The translations under genes were made by a program, and so were the position numbers. Source: Cellulomonas sp. URHE0023 (GTDB lineage Bacteria > Actinomycetota > Actinomycetes > Actinomycetales > Cellulomonadaceae). From it: a stretch of DNA of 64,000 bases. Shown here piece by piece: positions 14,631 to 26,100 of this stretch. The stretch lies in the NCBI RefSeq assembly GCF_000688475.1, contig NZ_JIAN01000007.1, positions 1 to 64,000 on the forward strand, read 5' to 3'. The notes beneath the pieces were generated by a model that was given only the letters and a program-made list of their open reading frames with translations, was not told where the DNA came from and ran no database searches. How positions within the stretch are numbered: the first letter of the stretch is position 1; every line of letters begins with the position of its first letter.

Positions 14631-17600
14631 TCAGCGCGTGCGGACCGTCACCGGTGCGCTCGTGCTGGGCTTGACGTTCACCGGGTCGTTCGGGACGAAC
14701 GTCGCCGTGTAGGTGTGCAAGCCCGTGGTGCCTGACGGGACCGTCCCGATCGCGACACCGAGCACCACGTCGAGCGTCCGGACCACCGTGACGCCCTCCT
14801 TGATCTGCACCTTGCCGGACGGCGTCCGCCCGTTGTCCTGCCCGACGTTCACCAGCAGGATCGACGGGACGAACAGGAACCCGGGCGTCGCCCTGAGCGA
14901 CGTCGTCGTGGTGACCTGCTTGACCTCGACCGGAACCGGCGCGGACTGCGACCCCAGCACGGTCGGGTCACCGGCGAACCTCGCTACGACCGAGTAGCTG
15001 CCGGCGGGCGTGCTCGCCGGGAGCCGGTACGTCGCAGTCCCGCCGGTGAGCGGAACCGTGGCGAGCACCGTGGACCCCGAGACGAACTCGACGTTGCCAC
15101 TGACTGGCACGTTTGCCGTGACGGTCGCCGTGAGGAGCACGCGGGTGCTCGAGCCGAACACCTGGCTGGCCGGCGACGCCGTGAGCGTCGTGGTCGAGGA
15201 CGGCACGGCTGCCACCACCGTGAGTGGAAGCGTCACCGTGGTGCCGCTCGGCGTGGCCACGAGGGTGAGCGTGTGCGGGCCAGCCGCCGTGCCCACCGGT
15301 ACGGTCACGGACACGCTCGCGTTCCCGTCGGTGACCGGCGCCGACCCGATCGACGAACCGTCGATCCGCACGTCGAGGCTCGTGTTCTGCGGTGCGCCGA
15401 GGCTGGTCAGGTCCAGCTTCGTGACCGGGAACGCCAGGGTGTCACCCGCCGTGACCGACGACGGCACCGTCGGGACACCGACCGCCTGCCGGGCGAAGTC
15501 GGGCGTCAGCCCGGGGTGCGCCTGCAGGTACGCGATCCAGCCGTCACGGTCGATCAGACCGGAGTCGCGAGCGTCCGACCCTTGGGCCACGATCCGGAAG
15601 TTGTCGCCGCCTGTCGTCAGGAACGAGAACGTGCCGATGCGGTAGCTCGCCGCAGGGTCGAGGGGGTGGCCGTCGACCGTGACCGACGTGATGTGCGAAC
15701 CTCGCGGCGCCGCGGCGTCGTAGGTGTAGGACACGTTGTCGGACAGGCCCAGCTGGAGGTACGGCCGCGACGGGATGGAGCCGTCGAGGTTCGTCTGCCA
15801 CTGCTGCTCGAGCATCGTCGTGAACTGCTCGCCGGTCAGCGTCGTGGTCCAGAGGTTGTTCACGAACGGCAGGACGCTGTTCGCTTCCGCGTACGTGATC
15901 GTCCCGTCCGGTGCGTAGAGCAGCTCGGCCCGAAGACCACCGGGGTTGACCACGCCGATCTGCGCCCCACCGAGGTCCGACGGGGCGAGCGTGTCCCGCA
16001 GGGCGTTCGCGACCAGGTCGCCGAGCGCCGACTCGCTGGCTCGGTCATCGCGACCCGAGGTCGGGGTGGGACCGGGGCCGACGTACCCGCCCGGACCGTA
16101 GCTGCCGCCCGAGAACGCGGTCGTGATGTCCGCCGTGACCGAGCCGACCGGGTCGTTGCCGACCGTGCTGGCATAGGCCAGGGCGGCGTCGACGATCGTC
16201 TTGACCTGCGCGACCCGCGGGTAGGTAGCCACGAGATCCGCGGCGAACGCGGCCTCGGACGTTCCCGTGGGGGGCACCAGGCGCGCGATGTTCGTCTGCG
16301 TGTGCGCCACGACTTCGCCGGCCACCGGGTCGTAGGTCAGGACGATCTTGCCGATGTTCTCGCCGTAGGAACCGGTCTGCAGGATCGGGCGGGTCTTGCC
16401 TGCCTCACCCGGGACGGGGGCCTCCCACGCGTACGTCTTGTGGGTGTGGCCGGTGAAGATGGCGTCGACCTCGGCAGAGGTGTCGTTGACGATCTCCTCG
16501 AACGCACCACCCGCGGCAAGCTCCTGCTCCAGGGTGGCCCCGTCCGGCGTCCCGGCTCCGGCGCCCTCGTGGTACGTCGCGACGAGCACGTCCGCCTCGC
16601 CGTTCGACGGGTCACCGTCGGTCAGCTCGCCCGCGACGCGGTTCACGGCGTCGACGGGGTCTCCGAACGAGAGCTGGGTGATGCCGCCCGGGCTGACGAG
16701 CGACGGCGTCTCCTGCGTGACGGCGCCGATGATGGCGACCTTGATGCCGTCCATGTCGAGGATCGCGTACTCGGGCAGGGCCGGGGTGGTCGTGCCCGCC
16801 AGGTAGACGTTCGCGCCCAGGTAGTCCCACGTGGCGTTCGTCCCGTCGGCGATGATGCGGTCCGTCAGGTCGGAGTAGCCCTTGTCGAACTCGTGGTTGC
16901 CCACCGCCGACGCGTTGAGCTGCAGGGCGTTCAGGACGTCGATGGTCGGCTGGTCCTGCTGCACGGCCGATGCGAACAGCGAGGCGCTGACGTTGTCACC
17001 GGCGGACACGAACGCGACCGGGCCGCCCGCAGCGACCGCCGCGGCCTTCTCCTTCTCGACGGTCCCGGCGAACTTCACCGTGTTGGCGTCGATGCGACCG
17101 TGGAAGTCGTTGATGTCGAGCAGCGTGAGGTCGACGGGCTCGTTGCTGACCGCGCCGTCGTCGAGGCCGACGATCACCGGGTCGTGGTCCGAGGAGCGGT
17201 ACGGGTCCGCCGCGTAGAACAACGTGCCGTGGTAGTTGTACCGGCTGTACTCCAGCGCGATGGACTCCTCGGCGTTGATCTCCCAGATGTCCGCACCGGT
17301 CGACCGCGCGAGCGCCGGACCGTTGAGGAGCACGTGGTCGAGCGACCCGGACAGCCCGCCGAACGAGTACGAGTACTCCCCCGGAGCAAAGTGCGTCCCC
17401 GCGTCGGTGTACCCGGCGTCGTAGAGCAGACGCAGCGGGTCCTCCTGGGAGTAGGAGTTGAAGTCGCCGAGGAGGGCGACCGAGTCGGCGTCACCCTGGA
17501 TCGTCGGCACCCAGTCACGCAGCGCCGTGGCCTGCCGCACCCGGGACTCGTTGGACGCACCCTGTCCGTCACCCGTGTCGACGTCGCCCTCCCACGGACC

Positions 17601-19628
17601 GGCCGAGCCCTTCGACTTGAAGTGGTTCACGACGACGAGGAACGGTTCTCCACCGCCGGTCGGCGTGAACGCCTGCGCGATGGGCTCGCGAGCGTTGCCG
17701 AACGCCTGGTCGTTGCCGCTCTGCGAACCGAGGGCGTGCGACGGGCCCGTCCGGGTCACCGCGGCCGTCCGGTAGATGATCGCGTTGGTGATGACGTCCA
17801 TCTCTGCTGCCGGCGGCAGGTCGGCCGTGGCCGACGGCACGAAGGCCCACACCGTCGACCCGGCGTCGGCGTTGAGTGCGTCGACGAGCGTTCCCAGTGC
17901 CTCGTCGGCAACTCCGTCCACGGTGAGCGAGTTCTCGATCTCCAGGAGGCCGACGACGTCGGCGTCCAGCCCGTTGATCGCCGCGACGATCTTGTCCTGC
18001 TGGCGCGTCAGGTCGGCCGGGTCCCACGCCCCGCGTGGGTTGCACGCGCCGTTGACCGTGACCGGGTCACCCGTGCGGTCGTTGAACGACGTGCAGCCTG
18101 TGGTCCCGGCGCCGAGCGTCGTGAAGTAGTTGAGCACGTTGAACGAGGCGACCCGCAGGTCGCCGCCGATCTCCGCCGCGTCGGGCGCGGCGGTTCGGTT
18201 GTTGGTGAACGCCACCGGCGCCGGACCGCCCGCGACGACCGGCGCGGTCGGGTTGAGCTTCCAGACGTTGTTGCGGAAGTCCACGACGACGGGGGCCGAG
18301 AACGTTGCTGCCTCGCCGACCCGCACGGGGTTGGCCAGAGAGACGTACGGCGGCGTCAGGCTCTGGTTGGCCGCGGACAGGAAGTTGGTCGACGCACCGT
18401 CGTCAAGGACCACAGCGCGAGCCGCGCCGTCGGCCGCCGCCGCTGCGGCCTGCGCGGAACCCGGTGCCCCGGCCTCGGTGGGCTGGACCAGCGGCGTGCT
18501 GCCGGCCGCCAGACCCACCTCGCCGTACTGGTTGGTGCTGAACGTGTTGGAGACCGTGAACGCACCCGTGGGTGAGACGAGCATCGACTCCAGGACCTCG
18601 CGAGCGCCGTCGGTCGTCGGCCACCCGACCGTCGCCGGGGTCACGCTCGCCGGGGTGGGCAGCACCTCGAGGCCACCCGCCGCGACGGTGAGCTCCGTGA
18701 GTCCGTTGAACTCGCTCACGGCGCCGGTCACGCGGACGTGGTCGCCGACCGCGACCGACCCCACGGTCGCCGACGAGAACACGAAGACCGCGTCGGACGC
18801 CGTGTGCGTCGCGTCGAGCGCTCCACCGGTGCCGGGCGTCTGGATGACGTAGCCGTTCAACCCACCGGTCGGGTAGGCCGCCGTGACGACGCCCTCCGTG
18901 GTCACGGTCTCTCCGACGAGCGGCGAGGACGCGCCCGAGCCCTGGATCTCGGCGATCGTCCGGGTGGTCGGCGTTCCCGGATCGACCGGCGTCGCGGGGG
19001 CCCCCTGCGGCGACGGCGCAGCCGCAACGAAGTCCGCCACGTTGTCGGCCGTGTTGGTGTGCGTCGCGCTGCGCGAGACGGATGTCGAGTTGGACGCGGC
19101 CGGCGCCGGGCCGGTGCCGGCGAAGCCCGTCGCGACGGCGCCGTAGGCCACGAGGTCGACGACGGCTGGGTCCGCCGCACAGGTGGCCCCGCAGGCCAGC
19201 GCCCCGGTCGAGCTGACGAGCGCCACCTTGCCGGCCGTGCCGCCCATCGCGATCGTGCCGACGACGTCACCGGTCACCGCAGGAGCCGCCGTGTTCGCGC
19301 CCTGCGCCTCGGCCACGAGCAGGTAGCCGCCGGCCGCGATCGTCTTGCCGGCCAGCGGGGTCGAGGCCCAGGTCGCGCCGTTCGCCGACGCGTACTGGAC
19401 GGACCACGCGCTGACGTCCACGGGGGAAGCGCCTGGGTTGTAGAGCTCCACGAAGTCCCGGTCGAACGGTGCGCCGGAGTTGCCGCCACCGCCATACACC
19501 TCGTTGATGACCACCGGGGCGGACGGTGCGACCGCAGCCTGCGCGGCCCCCGTCCCCATCACGGACCCCACCAGAATCAGTGCTAGGGCGGCTACGCCCC
19601 CGGTGAGCGACTTCAGCGAACGGCGCAC
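14631..19628 (-). CDS. Secreted ExeM/NucH-type endonuclease fused to 5'-nucleotidase, with Ig-like repeats
   Basis: A 1665-aa exported enzyme likely to degrade extracellular DNA to nucleosides and phosphate. Domains in order: signal peptide (1-31, cut after AQA); lamin-tail domain (~36-150, INEVYGGGGNSGAPFDRDFVELYN); OB-fold linker (~215-330); endonuclease/exonuclease/phosphatase domain (~490-820, ending SSDHDPVIVGLD); metallophosphatase 5'-nucleotidase domain (~830-1130, DINDFHGRID, GNHEFDKG); 5'-nucleotidase C-terminal domain (~1155-1385); then Ig-like repeats to the end. No cell-wall anchor is visible, so release is likely. The GTG start has a strong GAAGGAG site. Both catalytic halves look intact. 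Confidence 0.93.
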   Translation of the reverse strand: MRRSLKSLTGGVAALALILVGSVMGTGAAQAAVAPSAPVVINEVYGGGGNSGAPFDRDFVELYNPGASPVDVSAWSVQYASANGATWASTPLAGKTIAAGGYLLVAEAQGANTAAPAVTGDVVGTIAMGGTAGKVALVSSTGALACGATCAADPAVVDLVAYGAVATGFAGTGPAPAASNSTSVSRSATHTNTADNVADFVAAAPSPQGAPATPVDPGTPTTRTIAEIQGSGASSPLVGETVTTEGVVTAAYPTGGLNGYVIQTPGTGGALDATHTASDAVFVFSSATVGSVAVGDHVRVTGAVSEFNGLTELTVAAGGLEVLPTPASVTPATVGWPTTDGAREVLESMLVSPTGAFTVSNTFSTNQYGEVGLAAGSTPLVQPTEAGAPGSAQAAAAAADGAARAVVLDDGASTNFLSAANQSLTPPYVSLANPVRVGEAATFSAPVVVDFRNNVWKLNPTAPVVAGGPAPVAFTNNRTAAPDAAEIGGDLRVASFNVLNYFTTLGAGTTGCTSFNDRTGDPVTVNGACNPRGAWDPADLTRQQDKIVAAINGLDADVVGLLEIENSLTVDGVADEALGTLVDALNADAGSTVWAFVPSATADLPPAAEMDVITNAIIYRTAAVTRTGPSHALGSQSGNDQAFGNAREPIAQAFTPTGGGEPFLVVVNHFKSKGSAGPWEGDVDTGDGQGASNESRVRQATALRDWVPTIQGDADSVALLGDFNSYSQEDPLRLLYDAGYTDAGTHFAPGEYSYSFGGLSGSLDHVLLNGPALARSTGADIWEINAEESIALEYSRYNYHGTLFYAADPYRSSDHDPVIVGLDDGAVSNEPVDLTLLDINDFHGRIDANTVKFAGTVEKEKAAAVAAGGPVAFVSAGDNVSASLFASAVQQDQPTIDVLNALQLNASAVGNHEFDKGYSDLTDRIIADGTNATWDYLGANVYLAGTTTPALPEYAILDMDGIKVAIIGAVTQETPSLVSPGGITQLSFGDPVDAVNRVAGELTDGDPSNGEADVLVATYHEGAGAGTPDGATLEQELAAGGAFEEIVNDTSAEVDAIFTGHTHKTYAWEAPVPGEAGKTRPILQTGSYGENIGKIVLTYDPVAGEVVAHTQTNIARLVPPTGTSEAAFAADLVATYPRVAQVKTIVDAALAYASTVGNDPVGSVTADITTAFSGGSYGPGGYVGPGPTPTSGRDDRASESALGDLVANALRDTLAPSDLGGAQIGVVNPGGLRAELLYAPDGTITYAEANSVLPFVNNLWTTTLTGEQFTTMLEQQWQTNLDGSIPSRPYLQLGLSDNVSYTYDAAAPRGSHITSVTVDGHPLDPAASYRIGTFSFLTTGGDNFRIVAQGSDARDSGLIDRDGWIAYLQAHPGLTPDFARQAVGVPTVPSSVTAGDTLAFPVTKLDLTSLGAPQNTSLDVRIDGSSIGSAPVTDGNASVSVTVPVGTAAGPHTLTLVATPSGTTVTLPLTVVAAVPSSTTTLTASPASQVFGSSTRVLLTATVTANVPVSGNVEFVSGSTVLATVPLTGGTATYRLPASTPAGSYSVVARFAGDPTVLGSQSAPVPVEVKQVTTTTSLRATPGFLFVPSILLVNVGQDNGRTPSGKVQIKEGVTVVRTLDVVLGVAIGTVPSGTTGLHTYTATFVPNDPVNVKPSTSAPVTVRTR

Positions 19629-19717
19629 GTGGGACGTCTCCTTCGTCGGGGCCTCGGCGGCTCGTCGCCGGCCAGCCCCACCATGGGGGAATGTCCGAAA
19701 GGTCGCAACTACTGGGG

Positions 19718-19734
19718 AGTAACCATTCGGTAAA
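19718..19734 (-). promoter_or_regulatory. Possible PhoP-type direct repeat upstream of the nuclease gene
   Basis: Minus-strand TTTACC (19729-19734) and GTTACT (19718-19723) recur with exact 11-base spacing in an AT-rich patch 90-106 bases upstream of the GTG start. Eleven-base direct repeats around GTTCACC are the actinobacterial PHO-box format, and the gene product would release phosphate from nucleic acid. The match is imperfect. The remaining 19629-19834 sequence shows no gene. Confidence 0.25.
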
Positions 19735-19834
19735 TTCGTCCCATGCTCTCGGTGACTCGGCGAGCGCACCCAGAGGGCGGCCCGAGACACCGCTTTCCGT
19801 CGCTCGGCCCCCGGCTACGTGCCGGACGCTCGAC

Positions 19835-22392
19835 TCACGCGCGAAGCGTCGCTCCGAACCTCCGGTTCGCCTCGGCGACCACAGCCTCACGCACTCCGGC
19901 CGTCTCCTCCGCGGTGAGCGTCCGGTCGTCCGCGCGCAGCCGCAGGGCGAAGGCGAGCGACGTGTTTCCGGTGCCCACCTGCTCCCCTTCGTAGACGTCG
20001 AACAACCGGATCTCCTCGACCACATCGCCTGCGGGGGACGCCGCCGCACCGACCCGGACAGCGTCGAGCACCTCCGCGGCAGGGACCTGCGCGCTGACGA
20101 CGAGGGCGATGTCCTCCTTGGCCACGGGGAACGTGGAGACCGCCCGGGCCTGGTACGGCTCGGCCGGTGCAGCAGCGAGCAGGGCGTCGAGATCGACCTC
20201 GAACGCGACGGCCCGGGCCGGCAGCCCGTGTGCGGCCACGACGTTCGGGTGCAGCTCCCCGGCGTGCCCGACGAGCACGCCGTCGACCGTCAGACGGGCG
20301 CAGCGGCCGGGGTGCCACGGCATGTGGTCGGTGTCGGCGGTGACCGTGAGCTCGACCCCGAGCACCTCAGCGACGAGGCGCGCGGACGCGATCGCGTCGA
20401 GGTGGTCGACCCGACGCCCGGCGCCCCACCAGCCGGACGGCTCGCGGGCCCCGGCCAGCACCCCGGCCACGCGGCGCGGCTGCGGCGGGACCGCGGCATC
20501 GATCGCCGCCAGCTCAGCGTCGGACGGCCGCACGCCGCCGGGAAGCCGCGGTGCCGCGGGAGCGCCGACGACCGGACGCGTGACCAGCCCGATCTCGAAG
20601 ATCGCCACGTCCGTCGCACCACGTCCGACGTTCCGCCGAGCGGCATCCAGGAGTGTGACCAGCAGGTTCGTGCGCATGAACGGCTGCTCGTCGGACAGCG
20701 GGTTGACGAGACGCACCGCGCGCCGACGGGCGTCGTCGGCGGGCAGGCCGAGCGCGTCGAGCTGGTCAGTACCGATGAACGGGTACGTGAGCACCTCGAC
20801 CAGTCCAGACTCGGCCAGTGCGCGCGCAACCGACCGCCGCGAACGCTGCTTCTCTGTCAGGCCGCGACCACCGGGTGCTGCGGGCAGGATCGACGGGATC
20901 TGCTCGTAGCCGTGCAGTCGCGCGACCTCCTCGACCAGGTCGACCGGGACCAGGAGGTCGGGCCGCCAGGAAGGCGGCGTGACCCGCACGGCACCGTCCG
21001 ACTCGGGCTCGACCAGGCAGCCGATCGACGTGAGCACGGCGCGCACCTGGTCGGCGGTGTACTCGACCCCCACCAGCCGCGCGGGCAGGTCCAGCGGGAG
21101 CACGAACGACGGCGCGGGCGCCACGTCGTCCACGTCCGTCACCTCGGCGTCAGCGACACCGCCGCCATACTCGGCGAGCAGCGCGACGACGCGCGCGACG
21201 GCCACCCGAGGCAGCTGCGGATCGGCACCGCGCTCGAACCGCTTGGCGGCCTCGGACGGCAGCTTGTGGCGACGCGCGGTGCGCGCCACCGTGATCGGGT
21301 CGAAGTGCGCCGCCTCGATGAGCAGGTCCGTCGTGTCGGGGCCGACCTCGCTGTCCCCTCCGCCCATCACGCCCGCGAGCCCGAGCAGGCGCGACGCTCG
21401 CTCACCGGCCGGGCTGTCCGTGATGAGCAGGTCCTCGGGGTCGAGCACACGAACGACGTCGTCCAGGGTGCGGATCTTCTCCCCCGCGACGGCACGACGC
21501 ACGACGATCGGCGCCGCGACCTTGGCGAGGTCGTACGCGTGCAGCGGCTGCCCGAGGTCGAGCATCACGTAGTTGGTGACATCGACGGCGAGGCTGATCG
21601 GACGCATACCGGCCTGCTGCAGTCGCTGCTGCATCCAGCGCGGCGACGCGTCGTTGGCTCGCACGCCGCGGACGACCTGCGCGACGAACCTGTCGGCTCC
21701 GGGCACCCCGTTGATGGGGGCGGAGTCGTCGATCTCGACGGCGAAGCCGCCGCCTGCCGTGGGCAGGGGGCTCGTCGGAAGACCGTGGTCCGTGAAGCGC
21801 GCGCCGGTGGACAGGCTGTACTCGCGGGCGACGCCGCGCATCGAGAAGCAGTACCCGCGGTCGGGCGTCACGTTGATCTCGAGGACCTCCTCGCCGAGCC
21901 CGAGCAGCTCACGTGCGTCGGCGCCCGGGGCGGCCTCGATGCCGAGCCGCGACAGCACGATGATGCCGGCGTGGTCCTCCCCCAGTCCCAGCTCGCGCTG
22001 GGAGCAGATCATCCCGTCGGACACGTGCCCGTACGTCTTGCGCGACGCGATCGGGAACGGTCCGGGCAGCACGGCACCCGGCAGCGCGACGACGACCGAG
22101 TCGCCGACGTCGAAGTTGTGCGCGCCGCAGACGATCCCCCGGGGGGCGCCCCCGGGCTCGTTGTGCTCGGGCCCGACCTCGACCCGGCACCAGTTGATGG
22201 TCTTGCCGTTCTTCTGCTCCTCAGGAGTCCGCTCGACGACGAGCCCGACGACGAGCGGACCAGACACGGCCGCCGGGAGGATCGCCTCCTCCTCCAGCCC
22301 CACGCGCACCAGGTCGGCGGCCAGCCGCTCGGCGGTGAGGTCCGCCGGGGTCTCGACGTGCTCGGCGAGCCACGTCAAAGGGATGCGGGGCA

Positions 22393-22393
<1 letters not shown>
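19835..22393 (-). CDS. pheT: Phenylalanyl-tRNA synthetase beta subunit
   Basis: Beta chain of the alpha2-beta2 enzyme that charges tRNA-Phe. At 852 aa it is full length. It begins MPRIPLTWLAEHVETP, has the N-terminal tRNA-binding (EMAP-like) domain (~40-155, GLVVERTPEEQKNGKTINWCRV), the B3/4 editing domain, the B5 domain, the catalytic-like core (LTEKQRSRRSVARALAESG) and the C-terminal anticodon-binding FDX-ACB domain (TFPVAKEDIALVV). The ATG overlaps the pheS stop (TGATG). Confidence 0.97.
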
Positions 22394-23484
<1,091 letters not shown>

Positions 23485-23610
23485 TCAACCGGCACGGCTG
23501 TCGGCCGGGACGCGAGCGCGACCGGGCCGGCGGACAAGTCTAGAGGCGCCCGATCCGGGGTGAGCGGCCCGTCCAGCGATGGACAGCCTGCTCAGTGCAC
23601 GTCAGCGACG

Positions 23611-23628
23611 CGGCCCGGGAACGGGCCG
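23611..23628 (-). other. GC-rich hairpin in the pheS upstream region
   Basis: A 7-bp stem CGGCCCG with GGAA loop lies in the 230-base gap (23437-23666) between thpR and pheS. It could end the thpR transcript or form part of a pheST leader. I see no leader peptide rich in Phe codons and no T-box. Nothing else in this gap is supported. Confidence 0.3.
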
Positions 23629-23666
23629 GGGAAATCGGCGACCACCGGCCGCCTCCGCACGCGCTG

Positions 23667-24308
23667 TCATGGAGCCATCCTGCCACGCGTGCCCAACGCG
23701 AATCGCTCGACGACCTCGTAGAGGGGCCCGCCCCCACGACCGGCACCCGGCTGGGACGACATCAGCAGGATCTCCCCCACCTCCCAGCGCGGACCCTCGT
23801 ACACGGCGAGCGCCCGCACGATGCCCGCCGCCACATCCATCTCGTGCTCCGGATCGGGTCCGGGACGGCCGCGTCCGTTCGTCCTCGACCCCCGTCGCGG
23901 CGGCCCCTTGCCCGGACGCACCCGGCCGACCGTCAGGTGTGAACGCTCGCGCGCGCGATGGTCCGGGACACCGCCTGCCTCGATGCAGCCGACGCTCACT
24001 GCGCGCTGGGCATCGACGTCGCCACCGACGCCGACCCAGAGCGTCCGGTGCGAGAAGACTCCCGCGCCGCGCAGCGCCAGCTCGTACGGCTCGATACCTG
24101 CCGCCAGCTCAGCCAGCTCCGCGGCAAGACCCGGCACCGCACCGTCGGGACGTTCGCCGTAGAACGCGGTGGTCAGGTGCCACGTCTCGCGGGCCGACCA
24201 GCGGACCGCCTGCGACAGACCCGACGGCGCACCGCGGACGGCGCCCAGCGCGACGTCGAGGTGGTCGAGCACATGCTCCGGAGGCCAGACCGCCGCGAAG
24301 AGCCTCAT
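23667..24308 (-). CDS. thpR: RNA 2',3'-cyclic phosphodiesterase (2'-5' RNA ligase family)
   Basis: A 213-aa member of the 2H phosphoesterase superfamily. The two catalytic HxTx motifs are visible: HLTTAF near residue 44 and HLTVGR near residue 135. It starts MRLFAAVWPPEHV, typical of ThpR. The biological substrate is not established in most bacteria. The ATG overlaps the stop of the upstream rRNA methyltransferase gene (ATGA). The C-terminal GGGPLYEVVERFAL is the usual family ending. Confidence 0.88.
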   Translation of the reverse strand: MRLFAAVWPPEHVLDHLDVALGAVRGAPSGLSQAVRWSARETWHLTTAFYGERPDGAVPGLAAELAELAAGIEPYELALRGAGVFSHRTLWVGVGGDVDAQRAVSVGCIEAGGVPDHRARERSHLTVGRVRPGKGPPRRGSRTNGRGRPGPDPEHEMDVAAGIVRALAVYEGPRWEVGEILLMSSQPGAGRGGGPLYEVVERFALGTRGRMAP

Positions 24309-25165
24309 CGGTGCGCCCGAGAGCTCGCGTACAGGCAGACAGTCGCGGCGGTCGCGAGATTCAGCGACTCGGCGCGACCCCGGATGGGCACGCGCACCAC
24401 GGCGTCGGCCAGCGCACGGTCCTCGTCGCGGAGCCCCCACGCCTCGTTGCCGAACAGCCACACGGTTGGTCGGCTCAGGTCCGGCACGCCGTCCTGCGTG
24501 GAACCCGCCACGTCGAGCAGGTCGTCGAGGTCGAAAGTGCCGGCGCCGTCCGCCGCCAGGACCAGCATCCCGGCCGAGCGGAGCTCGTGGAGCGTCGCCG
24601 CGAGGTCCACGCCGGTGACCACCGGAAGGTGGAACAGCGAGCCGGCGGTCGACCGGACGACCTTGGGGTTGTGGACGTCCACGCTCTCGCTGGTGAGAAC
24701 CGCAGCGTCCGCTCCGGCCGCGTCCGCGGCGCGGATCACCGTGCCCGCGTTCCCGGGGTCGCGAACGTTCGCGAGGACCGCGACGAGCCGAGGGTCGACG
24801 AGCTCGCGCAGGTTGTGTGTGGTGAGCGCCGCGACCGCCACGACCTGCTGACCGTCCGCGCTCATGGCATCGAGGACCTCGACGGTTCCGACCGACACCC
24901 GGATGCCCCGATCCTGGGCGCCGACGACGATCTCGGGATACCGCTGCGCCGACTCAGCCGTGACGTAGACGTCCTGCACGTCGGCGCCGGCCAGCACCGC
25001 CTCGCGGACGGACTGCGGCCCCTCCACGAGGAACCGCCCGGCCCGCTTGCGCACGGCCCGCTCGCTCAGCGCCCGGACAGCCTTGACCCGCTCTGCGCGG
25101 GGATTGCTCAAGACATGATCCGATCCATGCCGGAACGCCCGCTCGTCAGCCACGGGGGCAATCAT
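24305..25165 (-). CDS. TrmH/SpoU-family RNA 2'-O-ribose methyltransferase
   Basis: A 286-aa SPOUT methyltransferase, probably acting on 23S rRNA; the exact target is not readable. The N-terminal substrate-binding domain (~20-100, RAGRFLVEGPQSVREAV) precedes the knotted SPOUT domain with motif 1 NVRDPGNAGTVIRAADAAGADAAV, motif 2 LFGNEAWGL and motif 3 IRGRAESLNLATAATVCLY. An ATGA overlap with the upstream gene supports the ATG at 25165; a TTG at 25111 is an alternative nearer the conserved start. Position beside pheST is common in actinobacteria. Confidence 0.92.
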   Translation of the reverse strand: MIAPVADERAFRHGSDHVLSNPRAERVKAVRALSERAVRKRAGRFLVEGPQSVREAVLAGADVQDVYVTAESAQRYPEIVVGAQDRGIRVSVGTVEVLDAMSADGQQVVAVAALTTHNLRELVDPRLVAVLANVRDPGNAGTVIRAADAAGADAAVLTSESVDVHNPKVVRSTAGSLFHLPVVTGVDLAATLHELRSAGMLVLAADGAGTFDLDDLLDVAGSTQDGVPDLSRPTVWLFGNEAWGLRDEDRALADAVVRVPIRGRAESLNLATAATVCLYASSRAHR

Positions 25166-25485
25166 GCCTCTACCCACGTGGCCCCCCGGGCATGCCCCAA
25201 GGCTCGCAACGCACCCACGAGGTGATCGGTCAGATGCCAGATCTGGTCGATCGCCTCCCCGCCGGGAGCCAGGAACTGGCGCAGTGTCTCGACGTCGTCG
25301 GAGACCTGGCCAATCGTCGGCTCCAAACCGTCGTGGTCGACGTCGAACAAGCGCTCCGCGCCGAGATGCCAGTAGTAGTCGACGCCGACCTCGACGGACG
25401 GGCCCGAGTCGCGCTCGATCGCGTCGAGGATGCGGTTCACGACGTCACGAACATCGCCCACCGAGATGGCCACTGGATCGTTCAT
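25162..25485 (-). CDS. Hypothetical protein
   Basis: A 107-aa acidic, Asp/Glu/His-rich soluble protein (MNDPVAISVGDVRDVVNRIL...) without signal peptide, membrane segment or motif I recognise. Periodic hydrophobics suggest mostly helices with a central strand region (GVDYYWHLGAERLFDV). It overlaps the downstream methyltransferase by ATGA, which supports real translation. The ribosome site is weak. Function unknown. Confidence 0.65.
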   Translation of the reverse strand: MNDPVAISVGDVRDVVNRILDAIERDSGPSVEVGVDYYWHLGAERLFDVDHDGLEPTIGQVSDDVETLRQFLAPGGEAIDQIWHLTDHLVGALRALGHARGATWVEA

Positions 25486-25550
25486 GTGTGAAGCATGTCC
25501 TAGACCGCAGGAGTGCCGAGGCCCGGCCACAGGCGCCCGTCGGGGACGAC

Positions 25551-25586
25551 GAAGCCCCCGGCGGTCTCGAGGACCTCGGGGGCTTC
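25551..25586 (-). terminator. Terminator of infC-rpmI-rplT operon
   Basis: A 10-bp stem GAAGCCCCCG / CGGGGGCTTC encloses a loop containing GTCTCGAGGAC, which can pair further. It begins 68 bases after the rplT stop on the minus strand and precedes the next gene start at 25485. Confidence 0.75.
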
Positions 25587-25653
25587 GGGTACACCGACCC
25601 GCCGCCCGGCTCCGGTGAGGGAGCTCTGGGCGGGCGGGCTCAGCGAACGAGGG

Positions 25654-26037
25654 TCACGCAGCCTTCGGCGCGTTGACGTCCTCGGGCAGGGCAGCCTTGG
25701 CGGCGGCCACGAGCGTGTTGAACGTCGCGGCGTCGTTCACGGCGAGGTCGGCCAGCACGCGGCGGTCCACCTCGATGCCCGCGAGCTTCAACCCCTGGAT
25801 CAGGCGGTTGTAGGTCAGGCCCTGCTCGCGCGCCGCAGCGTTGATCCGCTGGATCCACAGCTTGCGGAAGTCCTGCTTGCGGACCTTGCGGTCACGGTAG
25901 GAGTAGACGAGGGAGTGGGTGACCTGCTCCTTCGCCTTGCGGTAGAGGCGCGAACGCTGCCCGCGGTAACCGCTGGCGCGCTCGAGGGTTGTCCGGCGCT
26001 TCTTCTGGGCGTTTACCGCCCGCTTCACGCGTGCCAC
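25654..26037 (-). CDS. rplT: 50S ribosomal protein L20
   Basis: Assembly protein of the large subunit that binds 23S rRNA. The 127-aa product starts [26 protein letters not shown] and contains [29 protein letters not shown], diagnostic for L20. GTG start with an AAGGAG site. Last gene of the infC-rpmI-rplT operon, followed by a terminator. Confidence 0.97.
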   Translation of the reverse strand: MARVKRAVNAQKKRRTTLERASGYRGQRSRLYRKAKEQVTHSLVYSYRDRKVRKQDFRKLWIQRINAAAREQGLTYNRLIQGLKLAGIEVDRRVLADLAVNDAATFNTLVAAAKAALPEDVNAPKAA

Positions 26038-26100
26038 GTGATGCTCCTTGCTGGTCTCAGGCTCGGGATGGGTGACCGGGGCGCTGGTGCGCCCCCGCGA

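Noticed and set aside
15273..18575. 1100-codon open frame on the plus strand
   Set aside because: It lies wholly antisense to the nuclease/5'-nucleotidase gene. Its Arg/Gly/Val/Asp-rich text is the usual shadow of third-position GC bias and has no recognisable domain.
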